From NCBI RefSeq assembly GCF_000685805.1, contig NZ_JMKP01000028.1:1-33629 (forward strand): a stretch of 33,629 nt of DNA, given 5' to 3'. Positions within the stretch are counted from its first letter, which is position 1. Each line of letters begins with the position of its first letter. Under the pieces are notes generated by a model. That model searched no databases. It was not told where the DNA came from and saw only the letters and a program-made list of their open reading frames with translations. A program made the position numbers and the translations under genes. This document shows positions 7,244 through 15,526 of this stretch, one piece after another. The DNA is from Psychrobacter phenylpyruvicus DSM 7000 = NBRC 102152 (GTDB lineage: Bacteria; Pseudomonadota; Gammaproteobacteria; Pseudomonadales; Moraxellaceae).

Positions 7244-9160
7244 ATGACTTTCAGTAGTAATTCAACATCATTATCGCAGGAGCAAGCAGCTGCTGCGGCT
7301 GGTGGCAGTAACCGTATCAAAAAGTTACCTCCGCTGCTGGTCAACCAGCTTGCTGCGGGTGAGGTAGTGACGCGTCCAGCTTCTGTGGTGAAAGAGCTTA
7401 TTGAAAATGCCATTGATGCTGGAGCTAAACACATTGATATTCGGATTACGCAAGGTGGCATGGGCATTATTGAGGTAGCAGATGATGGCTGCGGTATTCA
7501 TCCTGATGACATGATTATGGCGGTAACCCGATTCGCTACCAGTAAAATTGCTGATGTGGCTCACTTGCAGGGGATTGCAACGTTAGGCTTTCGTGGTGAA
7601 GCATTGGCCGCGACGGCCGCAGTGTCTAGGCTGACATTAACCAGCTGTAGTGATGACAGCGGTATAGGGCGGGAGTTAAATGTGGCTGGGATTTTGGAAG
7701 ACACGCCGCAGCTGATACCGGTAGTTCGCGCTAAAGGGACTACAGTAACGGTCAAAGATTTGTACTTTAATGTGCCTGCTCGGCGCGGTAATTTAAAATC
7801 CATTTCAACTGAATATGCCCATATTGAAATGGTGGTAAAACAGTTAGCTTTGGTCGCCAGTGATGTAAGCTTCACCTTATGGCACAATGATAAGCGTAGA
7901 TTTAACTTCGAGTCTATCGCTAGCAGTGATAAAGGGTCCACTTATAGTATAAGTGCTTCTGAAGCGATGAAGCCAACAGTGATGCAGTCGGTGCTGGCAA
8001 GATTAACGGCATTGTTACCGACCAGCCATGATCAAGCTGAGCTGCTTAGTGACAGTAACTTGCAGCCAATAAATATTAGCTTAGAGGGCCTAAGACCGCA
8101 GAGTGCATGGCAGGAGGGGGCTGAGGAGAATTTGGCCATCACCGGCTTTTTGATTCCTAGCTCAAGAGCAGTATCAAACTCAAGCTACAAACTGATTTAT
8201 ATTAATGGTAGGTTGATAAAAGATAGGCGGATTTCACAAAGTATCCGTGACAGTGCGGCCAATTTATCAGGCATTAATAGTCTAGGCTATGTGCTGTTTT
8301 TTAATTTGCCTAAGGCGTGGTTAAACCTAAACGTTCATCCCTCAAAGCAGTGTATTAAGATTCAAAACTTAGCCAATGTGATGGCTCATCTTGAAGTGGG
8401 TGTTCGTGATGCCCTTCAGCTTTGGCAGCATCGTCAGCCAGCCCAAGTTGCAGACCAAGAGGGGGATGACTCACAATTAATAGCAGCCATTGATTCGGAT
8501 TCGGCTGTACCAAGCCAGTTAATCGATAATGGTAATGATTACTTCATTAATTCCTCTATTAATAAGGGCGATAAACATTTAACTAATAATTTTCCAAAGG
8601 TTCAGCAGCCTAAAGTTGATTATAAGCTTAGTGAGGTGCATAACGACTTAAGCCGCAAAGCGAAGAATAGCGCCAGTTCTGTTATAGCGTCTGAGCAGGA
8701 ATTACAAACTTTATCTACTCAGAATGTGGCTGCTAGCATTGCGGGTAGGATAGAGGCCACTGAAATAGCCTCAAATCAGTTGATTGGTTTGGCTATCTTA
8801 GATAAGACTCAAATACCTCAAGCACTTTTAGATAAACTACAAATAAATAAATTGAACAATAAACCTTCGCTGAGCCTCTCTGATACCCACTCGCTGCTAT
8901 TAATCCAAGCCAATCAAAGTATTTATTTAATGACAGAGCAGGGGTTAAAGTCAGGATTACAAAGTATCAGCATTGAAGTGCCTCCTGATTTATCTAGTTT
9001 ACAGACAGCCTCAAGTGGCTTGCAGTCTTTATCCGAGTTAAATTGGATGCTCAGTAGAGTAGGTCCGTTGTCAGCAATAGACCATCAGCAGCTCCTAGCA
9101 AAAGCGATAACCAAGTTATCACTTTTAGAGCTGGCGGTACTGATGATTGAAAGACTGTAA
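7244..9160 (+). CDS. mutL: DNA mismatch repair protein MutL
   Basis: Couples MutS mismatch recognition to strand incision. The 638-residue product has an intact N-terminal GHKL ATPase: NQLAAGEVVTRPASVVKELIENAIDAGA (about 34-61, given in two parts NQLAAGEVV and ELIENAIDAGA), DDGCGI (80-85), TRFATSKI (95-102) and GFRGEAL (115-121). A second domain with INGRLIKDRR and LNVHPSKQ follows. Residues from about 400 form a polar, low-complexity linker. The C-terminal domain (from about 505) is short. I see neither the DQHA(x)2E(x)4E endonuclease motif nor a terminal CPHGRP-type motif. No strong ribosome-binding site precedes the ATG. The miaA gene follows 69 bp downstream and hfq follows miaA, the classic mutL-miaA-hfq order. 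Confidence 0.94.
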   Translation: MTFSSNSTSLSQEQAAAAAGGSNRIKKLPPLLVNQLAAGEVVTRPASVVKELIENAIDAGAKHIDIRITQGGMGIIEVADDGCGIHPDDMIMAVTRFATSKIADVAHLQGIATLGFRGEALAATAAVSRLTLTSCSDDSGIGRELNVAGILEDTPQLIPVVRAKGTTVTVKDLYFNVPARRGNLKSISTEYAHIEMVVKQLALVASDVSFTLWHNDKRRFNFESIASSDKGSTYSISASEAMKPTVMQSVLARLTALLPTSHDQAELLSDSNLQPINISLEGLRPQSAWQEGAEENLAITGFLIPSSRAVSNSSYKLIYINGRLIKDRRISQSIRDSAANLSGINSLGYVLFFNLPKAWLNLNVHPSKQCIKIQNLANVMAHLEVGVRDALQLWQHRQPAQVADQEGDDSQLIAAIDSDSAVPSQLIDNGNDYFINSSINKGDKHLTNNFPKVQQPKVDYKLSEVHNDLSRKAKNSASSVIASEQELQTLSTQNVAASIAGRIEATEIASNQLIGLAILDKTQIPQALLDKLQINKLNNKPSLSLSDTHSLLLIQANQSIYLMTEQGLKSGLQSISIEVPPDLSSLQTASSGLQSLSELNWMLSRVGPLSAIDHQQLLAKAITKLSLLELAVLMIERL

Positions 9161-9229
9161 ACAAAACCGCTATAAAGCCACATAAACTATTAACAATATA
9201 TTCGTACATTACTCAAAGAGAGCGTTATT

Positions 9230-10411
9230 ATGAGTGTAATTGACCACTCGACAAAACTAATATTGGATCAGACGCCTTTACCAAAGAGCAGTGTGGTATG
9301 TTTGATGGCGCCTACCGCCAGTGGCAAAACCTCTATGGCATATGAGCTATACGAGACGGGCAGGTTTGAGATTATCTCTGTAGACTCTGCTCTGATTTAT
9401 AAAGATATGAATATTGGCACTGCTAAGCCGACGGCAAAGGAGTTGTCGCAATATCCGCATTATTTGGTAGATATTATTGATCCTACCGATACTTATAGTG
9501 TGGCAAGCTTTGTGAATGATGTGGAGCGTTTGATCGAAGAGATACATGGACGCAATAAAATCCCGTTACTTGTGGGCGGCACCATGATGTACTACATGGC
9601 TTTATTTGATGGGCTATCGGCAGTCCCAGACACTGACACACAAGTGCGAGAAGAGGTAGAGCAGTGGCGAAAGCAACAAGGCATTGAAGTGTTACATCAG
9701 TATTTAAAACAGGTAGATCCTGTTATTGCTGAGCGCTTGCCATTAGGCGACACCCAAAGGATTACCCGTGCAGTTGAGGTTTATAAGCAAACCGGTAAGC
9801 CCTTGAGTGAGTGGCAGAAATTGCCTAAGCAGGCCTTGTCTAATAACCCAAAGCAGTATTGGCTGGGACTAGCAGTGATGCCTGATCGGGCTTGGTTACA
9901 TGAGCGTATTGAGCTGCGATTGCAACTTATGTGGCAGCAAGGCTTCTTTGAAGAGGTGATTGAGCTGTTACAACAGTATGAGTTATCAGCTGATATGCCC
10001 TCGATGCGCTGTGTCGGCTATAGACAAGTAATAGATTACTTATTATTAACAGGCCATCCAGCGGCAAAGCTGTTAGTAAATAATGGTGAAGCTATTGAAG
10101 ATAAAGGCTTAGCTGTCGACAGTATTGATGAGGCCACAGCTTGTCAAGATATGAAAAATAAGGCATTATATGCCACAAGACAACTTGCAAAACGGCAGTA
10201 TACTTGGCTTAGAAACTTAGTGGCCAGTTTTGACTCCTCAAATGTTGAACTAGCGAATGGTAATCAACAGCATAGCCATATGACCGCTAACCGCCAGTTC
10301 CCTCAGACAGATACCTTCAATACATCTGCCCAACGTGACCGTGGTAACAAAGTGGTTTATGCTTTTGCGACTATTACTGAAGCTAAAGATTATCTAAACT
10401 CTAGATTGTAA
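9230..10411 (+). CDS. miaA: tRNA dimethylallyltransferase MiaA
   Basis: Transfers a dimethylallyl group to A37 of tRNAs that read codons beginning with U, the first step to ms2i6A. The 393-residue product has the P-loop APTASGKT (27-34), DSALIYKDMNIGTAKPT (52-68), PLLVGGTMMY and a MRCVGYRQ segment, all conserved in MiaA. It is longer than the usual 310-330 residues. The extra length lies in an insert after GYRQVIDYL (about 275-305) and in a polar stretch before the C-terminus (about 340-375); the KRQYTWLR motif between them is intact. An AGAGAG site precedes the ATG. hfq starts 272 bp downstream. Confidence 0.95.
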   Translation: MSVIDHSTKLILDQTPLPKSSVVCLMAPTASGKTSMAYELYETGRFEIISVDSALIYKDMNIGTAKPTAKELSQYPHYLVDIIDPTDTYSVASFVNDVERLIEEIHGRNKIPLLVGGTMMYYMALFDGLSAVPDTDTQVREEVEQWRKQQGIEVLHQYLKQVDPVIAERLPLGDTQRITRAVEVYKQTGKPLSEWQKLPKQALSNNPKQYWLGLAVMPDRAWLHERIELRLQLMWQQGFFEEVIELLQQYELSADMPSMRCVGYRQVIDYLLLTGHPAAKLLVNNGEAIEDKGLAVDSIDEATACQDMKNKALYATRQLAKRQYTWLRNLVASFDSSNVELANGNQQHSHMTANRQFPQTDTFNTSAQRDRGNKVVYAFATITEAKDYLNSRL

Positions 10412-10414
10412 TAC

Positions 10415-10455
10415 TTCTAAAGCCGGCAATAAGATTTCTAAAGCCAATAATAAAA
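10415..10455. repeat. imperfect tandem duplication (about 21 bp) just after miaA
   Basis: TTCTAAAGCC begins both 10415-10435 and the segment from 10436, and both continue with AATAA-type sequence. It starts 3 bases after the miaA stop. The second copy has a small internal deletion. Confidence 0.5.
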
Positions 10456-10683
10456 AACCAGAAAAAATTTACTTACACTATATAACACTTACTCTAGCCT
10501 AATTTGCTAGTACGGACAGCCAAAAAAATGATATGGTAAAGGTAGTATAAATATAAATAACCCTCTTTGAGAGTAGAACTAATTTATAACGAAGTTTCAT
10601 GGCTATTTTAGATTGACCGTATTAATCTAATAACTAATTTGTCATCCACATATAATAAATTAAAAATTTAGGAGACACACCCG

Positions 10684-11283
10684 ATGTCAAAAGGACAAAC
10701 ATTACAAGACCCGTTTTTAAATTCATTACGTAAAGACCGAATTCCAGTGTCTATTTTTTTAGTAAATGGCATAAAACTGCAAGGGCAAATCGAATCGTTT
10801 GATCAGTATGTGGTTTTATTAAAAAATACAGTTAGCCAAATGGTATATAAGCATGCTATTTCAACGGTAGTTCCAGCTCGTAATCCACGTAGCAGTGGAG
10901 TGACACCAGGTGGTATTGCCCAACAGCCCGCTGGATACCAAGGTGGCTTTGGAGCTAATCCAGCTACTACTGCAGGATTTGAACGCAGTACTCCTGGCTT
11001 CGAGCCTGGTGGATTTGCCAATAAACGCAGCAGTGGTTTTAACCGTGGCGGCTTTGCTGATCGTGGTTTTGGTCAAGAAAGAGGTGGCTTTACTCAAGAG
11101 CGTGGCTTCGGTGTTGAGCGCGGCTTTGAGGGTGATCGTGGCTTCGATGCTGACAGAACCTTTGGGGCCAATCGTCCGCAGCATGGTTTCGGAGCACGCG
11201 GCTTTGAAAAACGTGGCTTTGCTGCCCCATCGCATCAAGATGATGATGAAGATTTAACCAAAAACTATGATGATGATGAATAA
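10684..11283 (+). CDS. hfq: RNA chaperone Hfq with a long glycine/RGF-rich C-terminal tail
   Basis: Hexameric Sm-like protein that pairs small RNAs with mRNAs. Residues 1 to about 66 are a standard Hfq core: [23 protein letters not shown], read here as [11 protein letters not shown] then PVSIFLVNG, with SFDQYVVLL and the Sm2 motif YKHAIS (55-60). From about 67 to 199 there is a low-complexity tail rich in Gly, Phe and Arg, with many GGF and RGF units. It ends in an acidic patch (DDDED ... DDDE). E. coli Hfq is 102 residues; the long Gly-rich tail is a known Moraxellaceae trait. An AGGAG site is 9 bases before the ATG and a terminator follows at 11338. The tail's other frames are also open, which is an effect of repeat composition. 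Confidence 0.97.
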   Translation: MSKGQTLQDPFLNSLRKDRIPVSIFLVNGIKLQGQIESFDQYVVLLKNTVSQMVYKHAISTVVPARNPRSSGVTPGGIAQQPAGYQGGFGANPATTAGFERSTPGFEPGGFANKRSSGFNRGGFADRGFGQERGGFTQERGFGVERGFEGDRGFDADRTFGANRPQHGFGARGFEKRGFAAPSHQDDDEDLTKNYDDDE

Positions 11284-11337
11284 CCACCTGGTGATAAGTT
11301 ATACTAAGTCTTTGATGTCATATTAGGCTATCAGAGG

Positions 11338-11365
11338 AAAAAACCTGCTATATGCAGGTTTTTTT
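11338..11365 (+). terminator. Rho-independent terminator of hfq
   Basis: AAAAAACCTGC (11338-11348) pairs with GCAGG plus a T run (11354-11365) across a 5-base loop. It lies about 55 bp after the hfq stop. Confidence 0.88.
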
Positions 11366-11568
11366 ATTATTAAATTATAGATATTAATACAGGGAACTTA
11401 CATCCTAGACTGCTTGTAACAGAGCTAATATGCTAAACTTAGGGCCTAATATAAATTTTGCTAACTCTATAAATATAAGTTGGATAAATAACAAATTCCT
11501 GAATAAAATTCATTAACCAAAACTGTAATTGTATTAATCACAAAAATAACGAAAAGTATTCAAACACT

Positions 11569-12567
11569 ATGAAAACACAGATAGAACCACCTACTGCCGA
11601 ACAATATATTACCTATGCTGTCGATGCGATTCGTACTGAACAAAACGCTCTTGAGCTATTGATAGAGCAGTTAGATGATAGATTTGCCCAAGCTTGCGAG
11701 CTTATCCGTAACTGTAAAGGGCGAGTAGTGGTAACTGGTATGGGCAAGTCGGGCCATATTGGTCGTAAAATTGCCGCCACTTTTGCTTCTACAGGATCGC
11801 CTGCCTTCTTTATGCATCCTGGGGAAGCTGGGCATGGCGACTTAGGTATGCTTGTGCCTGGAGATGTGCTGCTGGCTATTTCTAACTCAGGAGAGTCTGA
11901 TGAGATTAAGACTTTATTACCTGTGGTTAAACAGTTGTCTATTCCTTTGATTAGTATCAGTCGTGATAAACGAGGTATGTTACCCAAGTCAGCAGATGTG
12001 GCTTTAACTTTAGGCGCCTCTGAAGAAGCTTGTCCTTTGGGTCTGGCCCCCACATCAAGTACCACGGCAACTTTAGCGCTTGGCGATGCGATTGCCGTTG
12101 CTTTGGTTCATGCTCGTGATTTTACTTCAGAAGATTTTGCTTTATCGCATCCGGCCGGTGCCTTAGGTCGTAAGCTATTAATGCGAGTAAGTGACTTGAT
12201 GCATCAAGCAGAAAAAGACTTGCAGCTACCTCTGGTAAATACAGACACCACCTTGCACAATGCGCTATTTGTGATGACCAGTGGTCGTTTGGGTATGGCT
12301 GTAATAGTAGATGATGATAATAAAGTCGTGGGTATCTTTACCGACGGTGATCTACGCAGATGTTTAGAGAAAAAGATTGATTTGGATACGCCAATGTCTC
12401 AAATCATGACCCCAAATCCAAAACAGGTTTCAAAAAACATGAGAGCCTCTGATGCTCTTAGCGTAATGAATGAAAAAGCCATTAGTCAGTTATTAATTGT
12501 CGATGATGAGCAGCAGTTAGAAGGCGTCATTAGTATTCATGACTTATTACAGGCCGGTGTGAGTTAA
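11569..12567 (+). CDS. kdsD: D-arabinose 5-phosphate isomerase KdsD
   Basis: Converts ribulose 5-phosphate to arabinose 5-phosphate, the first committed step to KDO for lipopolysaccharide. The 332-residue product has an N-terminal SIS sugar-isomerase domain (about 35-175) with VVVTGMGKSGHIGRK (K60), SNSGESDEI (about 106-114) and a DFALSHPAGALG segment. Two CBS domains follow (about 205-332), ending in VISIHDLLQAGV. The length matches the E. coli enzyme (328). No clear ribosome-binding site is seen before the ATG. It heads the kdsD-kdsC-lptC-lptA-lptB cluster. Confidence 0.96.
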   Translation: MKTQIEPPTAEQYITYAVDAIRTEQNALELLIEQLDDRFAQACELIRNCKGRVVVTGMGKSGHIGRKIAATFASTGSPAFFMHPGEAGHGDLGMLVPGDVLLAISNSGESDEIKTLLPVVKQLSIPLISISRDKRGMLPKSADVALTLGASEEACPLGLAPTSSTTATLALGDAIAVALVHARDFTSEDFALSHPAGALGRKLLMRVSDLMHQAEKDLQLPLVNTDTTLHNALFVMTSGRLGMAVIVDDDNKVVGIFTDGDLRRCLEKKIDLDTPMSQIMTPNPKQVSKNMRASDALSVMNEKAISQLLIVDDEQQLEGVISIHDLLQAGVS

Positions 12568-12651
12568 TAGCGGTCTGTGTTAATAGCATCACTCACCGAT
12601 AATTCAGTGTAGTAATCTCATCAGTATTTTTTTAATAAATAGAAGGCAATT

Positions 12652-13179
12652 ATGCAGGATTTAATTCAAGAAGCATCAAAAGTTAAATTACTGGTATTAG
12701 ATGTGGATGGTATCTTATCTAATGGTCATATTATCTATGATGCTAATGGTGTAGAGACTAAGTGCTTTAACGTAAAAGATGGCATGGGCGTCAAATCTGT
12801 TAAATTAGCAGGGGTAAAAACTGCTATTATTACGGGTAGATGTAGTGCTATGGTCAATCAGCGTGCCAAAGAAATGGGTATTGATTATGTCATTCAAGGA
12901 CGCGATGATAAGCTTGATGCTCTAAAGCAGCTGCTGCTTGACTTGCCTATTGAACTTGCAGAATGTGCTTACATGGGTGATGATTTGCCTGATATTAAGG
13001 CCCTACAGTCAGTAGGATTTTCGGCTACTGTGCCTAATGCCCATCCAGAGGTATTAAGCCGTGTGATGATGGTCACCACTAATGCCGGCGGTGAAGGCGC
13101 GGTACGAGAGGTGTGTGACTTAATTCTAAAAGGTCATGGTAAGTACCAAGACTATATCAGTCAATACATCCTTGATTAG
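12652..13179 (+). CDS. kdsC: 3-deoxy-D-manno-octulosonate 8-phosphate phosphatase KdsC
   Basis: Removes phosphate from KDO-8-P to give KDO. A small tetrameric HAD phosphatase without a cap domain; 175 residues is the usual size. The catalytic aspartates D17 and D19 lie in LLVLDVDGILSNG. Motif II is IITGRCS (59-65) and motif IV is GDDLPD (109-114). A GAAGG site precedes the ATG. It lies 84 bp after kdsD and 70 bp before lptC. Confidence 0.96.
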   Translation: MQDLIQEASKVKLLVLDVDGILSNGHIIYDANGVETKCFNVKDGMGVKSVKLAGVKTAIITGRCSAMVNQRAKEMGIDYVIQGRDDKLDALKQLLLDLPIELAECAYMGDDLPDIKALQSVGFSATVPNAHPEVLSRVMMVTTNAGGEGAVREVCDLILKGHGKYQDYISQYILD

Positions 13180-13249
13180 TGTTTTGACAATCTCCATCTA
13201 ATAAATTATCAGCTTAATTGGCCATAACTGGTGGTTATAAAGAGGTGTA

Positions 13250-13837
13250 ATGAATACCCGGTTTCTATTCGTGATTTCACTATTGATTGCCATGTTTGCG
13301 GTTTGGTTTTATAAGAACCAAGGCGATCTAGACGCCATTTTAAATATGTCTACTACCAATATTGAATATGAAGCTACTGATATCTTAGCAGTGCAAACCA
13401 ATGAAGAAGGGGTAGCGGAGTATTCACTCACTGCTGACAATTTAACCCACTATTCAGACCAAAACTTCGATAAATTAGTGGCTATGAAACTAAACTGGCG
13501 TCCAAGTAGCAGCCAAAATGTGATGATTAATGCTGATGAAGCGGTGATGTATCACGAACAGTCTAAAGTAGTGATGACCAATAATGTGTTGTTTTCTAGT
13601 CAGTCAGATGCCAATACACAGGCAGCCAAACCGCCGATGAAATTGGTTGCGTCTGAGTTGATTGGAGACTTGGAACAAAAGAAAGTCTTTAGTGAAAAGC
13701 CTATTAAAGTAACCCAGGGCAATAATAGCTTTGAGTCATCAAGCTTTGTGGCAGATATAAACAATGGCGATTATGAATTCTCCAATGTTGCAGTGACCTT
13801 TATGCCCCCAGCACGTAGAGATGTCCCCTTATTCTAA
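13250..13837 (+). CDS. lptC: LPS export protein LptC
   Basis: Bitopic inner-membrane protein that receives LPS from LptB2FG and passes it to LptA. The 195-residue product has one N-terminal membrane segment (about 4-21, FLFVISLLIAMFAVWF). A periplasmic beta-jellyroll region follows, with conserved features such as the Y/D-rich start of the domain and the ...ANNGDYEF-type C-terminal motif (here INNGDYEFSNV). The length matches the E. coli protein (191). AGAGGTG sits immediately before the ATG. Position between kdsC and lptA supports the call. Confidence 0.92.
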   Translation: MNTRFLFVISLLIAMFAVWFYKNQGDLDAILNMSTTNIEYEATDILAVQTNEEGVAEYSLTADNLTHYSDQNFDKLVAMKLNWRPSSSQNVMINADEAVMYHEQSKVVMTNNVLFSSQSDANTQAAKPPMKLVASELIGDLEQKKVFSEKPIKVTQGNNSFESSSFVADINNGDYEFSNVAVTFMPPARRDVPLF

Positions 13838-13923
13838 ATAAAACTTATTAAATCAGATCTGTTAAATAATCGGTTAATTAACAAAAAGCTAATTTGTTAA
13901 GCCAAATTTGTAGGAACTAAACT

Positions 13924-14526
13924 GTGAATAAACGCTCTAATATGCAAGCGCTGATCAACTCAAATCAATACTTAAATACCCTCAAAGAAATGGGCTCACC
14001 TATGCTAAATTTACCCAGAGTTGCCTTATGTGCTACTGCAGTAATAGCCTCAATGGCCTCTATTCAGGCCAATGCCTTGCCTTCAGATGCCCAGCAGCCT
14101 ATACGCTTATTGGCTGATAGAGCTACCTATAGTGAGCGGACTGGGGTAACCTCTTATTCAGGAGATGTCACCATCACGCAAGGGACATTAAAGTTGGCTG
14201 CGGATAATATCACTGTAAATTTATCAGATGGTCGTAGTATCCAATCAGCGGTTGCCACAGGTCGTCCAGCCACCATGCAGCAAGTAGTTACCAAAGAGAA
14301 GGGACTGGCCAAAGGTCAAGCCAACAAGATTGATTACAATGCCCAAAATGGCATTGTGACTTTAACAGGCAATGCTAAATTAACCCAAAATGGGGCTAGC
14401 TTTGCTGGTAACGTGATTCGCTATAGCCTTAAAGTGGGTGATGTAGAGGCCACTTCAGGGGGCAGTCAGCGTGTTGAGTTAATTTTCCCACCGAGTCAGT
14501 CAAACAGTCGTACAGGAATTAGATAG
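13924..14526 (+). CDS. lptA: LPS transport periplasmic protein LptA
   Basis: Forms the periplasmic bridge that carries LPS from LptC to LptD. The 200-residue product starts with an extended N-region, then a hydrophobic stretch (about 33-47) and a probable signal peptidase site after ANA (51). The mature part has the OstA/LptA fold signatures: RLLADRATYSERTGVTSYSGDVTI (as RLLADRATYS and YSGDVTI), LKLAADNITV, and a GNAKLTQNG segment. The start is a GTG with AGGA 8 bases upstream. An ATG six codons later is less well placed. The stop overlaps the start region of lptB closely (3 bases between them). Confidence 0.93.
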   Translation: MNKRSNMQALINSNQYLNTLKEMGSPMLNLPRVALCATAVIASMASIQANALPSDAQQPIRLLADRATYSERTGVTSYSGDVTITQGTLKLAADNITVNLSDGRSIQSAVATGRPATMQQVVTKEKGLAKGQANKIDYNAQNGIVTLTGNAKLTQNGASFAGNVIRYSLKVGDVEATSGGSQRVELIFPPSQSNSRTGIR

Positions 14527-14529
14527 ACC

Positions 14530-15363
14530 ATGAGTAATTCACAGCCAGGCCATTTGGACTCAGAGCAGAATACAGCTATCAATTCAGGAGCCTTACCTGA
14601 GTCAGCTGCTACCCAGAGTTTGATTCCCGAAGCTTCTAATACAGCTTTAACCATGCGCAACTTAGGTAAGCGCTATGGTAAACGCTGGGTGGTGAAAGAT
14701 GTCTCTTTTAGTGTTGAGCCTGGACAAGTCGTTGGTTTACTTGGACCAAACGGAGCAGGTAAAACCACCAGCTTCTATATGGTGGTCGGCTTAGTCAATA
14801 TGGACAAGGGCTTGGTGAAGCTTGGTAACCAGGATTTATCGAAGTATGCCATGCACGAGCGGGCTAGAGCAGGCATTGGGTATTTGCCCCAAGAGGCGTC
14901 GATCTTCCGTAAGCTGACCGTGGAAGATAATATTATGGCCATTTTAGAAACCCGAAAAGATCTGGATAAAGCGGCACAAAAGCAAGAGTTAGAGAAGTTA
15001 ATCTCTGACTTTAGTCTGGGCCATGTACGCCATTCATTAGGAATGAGTGTCTCGGGTGGTGAGCGTCGCCGCTGTGAGATTGCCCGCGCATTAGCAGCCA
15101 ATCCAAAGTTTATTTTGTTAGATGAGCCGTTTGCCGGGGTTGACCCGATTTCTGTGAGCGATATTAAAGAAGTTATCATTGCGTTAAAGCACCGAGGTAT
15201 CGGGGTTCTTATTACCGACCATAACGTACGCGAGACCCTAGCTATTTGTGAGCATGCTTATATCGTTAGTGAAGGGTCTATTATCGCGCATGGTAGCTCA
15301 GAAGAGGTATTAAATAATGCCTTGGTCAAAGAGGTGTATCTGGGTAAAGATTTCCAAGTCTAG
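14530..15363 (+). CDS. lptB: LPS export ABC transporter ATP-binding protein LptB
   Basis: ATPase of the LptB2FG complex that extracts LPS from the inner membrane. The 277-residue product has GPNGAGKT (Walker A, 72-79), Q121 (Q-loop), VSGGE (signature, 174-178), LLDEP (Walker B, 196-200) and H231 (switch). A polar N-terminal extension of about 37 residues precedes the conserved domain; LptB is normally about 240 residues, so a later start (M42) cannot be fully excluded. The start is 3 bases after lptA's stop, suggesting translational coupling. A terminator at 15465 closes the cluster; rpoN, often next to lptB in relatives, is not here. Confidence 0.96.
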   Translation: MSNSQPGHLDSEQNTAINSGALPESAATQSLIPEASNTALTMRNLGKRYGKRWVVKDVSFSVEPGQVVGLLGPNGAGKTTSFYMVVGLVNMDKGLVKLGNQDLSKYAMHERARAGIGYLPQEASIFRKLTVEDNIMAILETRKDLDKAAQKQELEKLISDFSLGHVRHSLGMSVSGGERRRCEIARALAANPKFILLDEPFAGVDPISVSDIKEVIIALKHRGIGVLITDHNVRETLAICEHAYIVSEGSIIAHGSSEEVLNNALVKEVYLGKDFQV

Positions 15364-15464
15364 TAGCTAGTAATCGCTTTAACAGTATTAATGGCTTAGC
15401 TATATAAGCGCTTAGCAATTTAACAGCTTAGTTATAGATAACCTTCCTTGTTTACCTAATCATA

Positions 15465-15498
15465 AAAAATGGCTGGCTGAAATAAGCCGGCCATTTTT
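15465..15498. terminator. Rho-independent terminator after lptB
   Basis: A 14-bp stem with one G-U pair (15465-15478 / 15485-15498) and a 6-base loop, with AAAAA on one side and TTTTT on the other. It separates lptB from radA, which starts 28 bp later. Confidence 0.9.
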
Positions 15499-15526
15499 AT
15501 CTTGTCATTTATAAGGGATCGCTATT

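Noticed and set aside
7228..7941. antisense frames under the 5' part of mutL
   Set aside because: They mirror the conserved mutL ATPase region, have no independent support, and are shadows.
10861..11257. open frames on both strands inside the hfq tail (for example 10910-11257 on + and 10861-11238 on -)
   Set aside because: They result from the low-complexity, stop-poor repeats of the hfq tail and have no ribosome-binding sites or recognisable domains.
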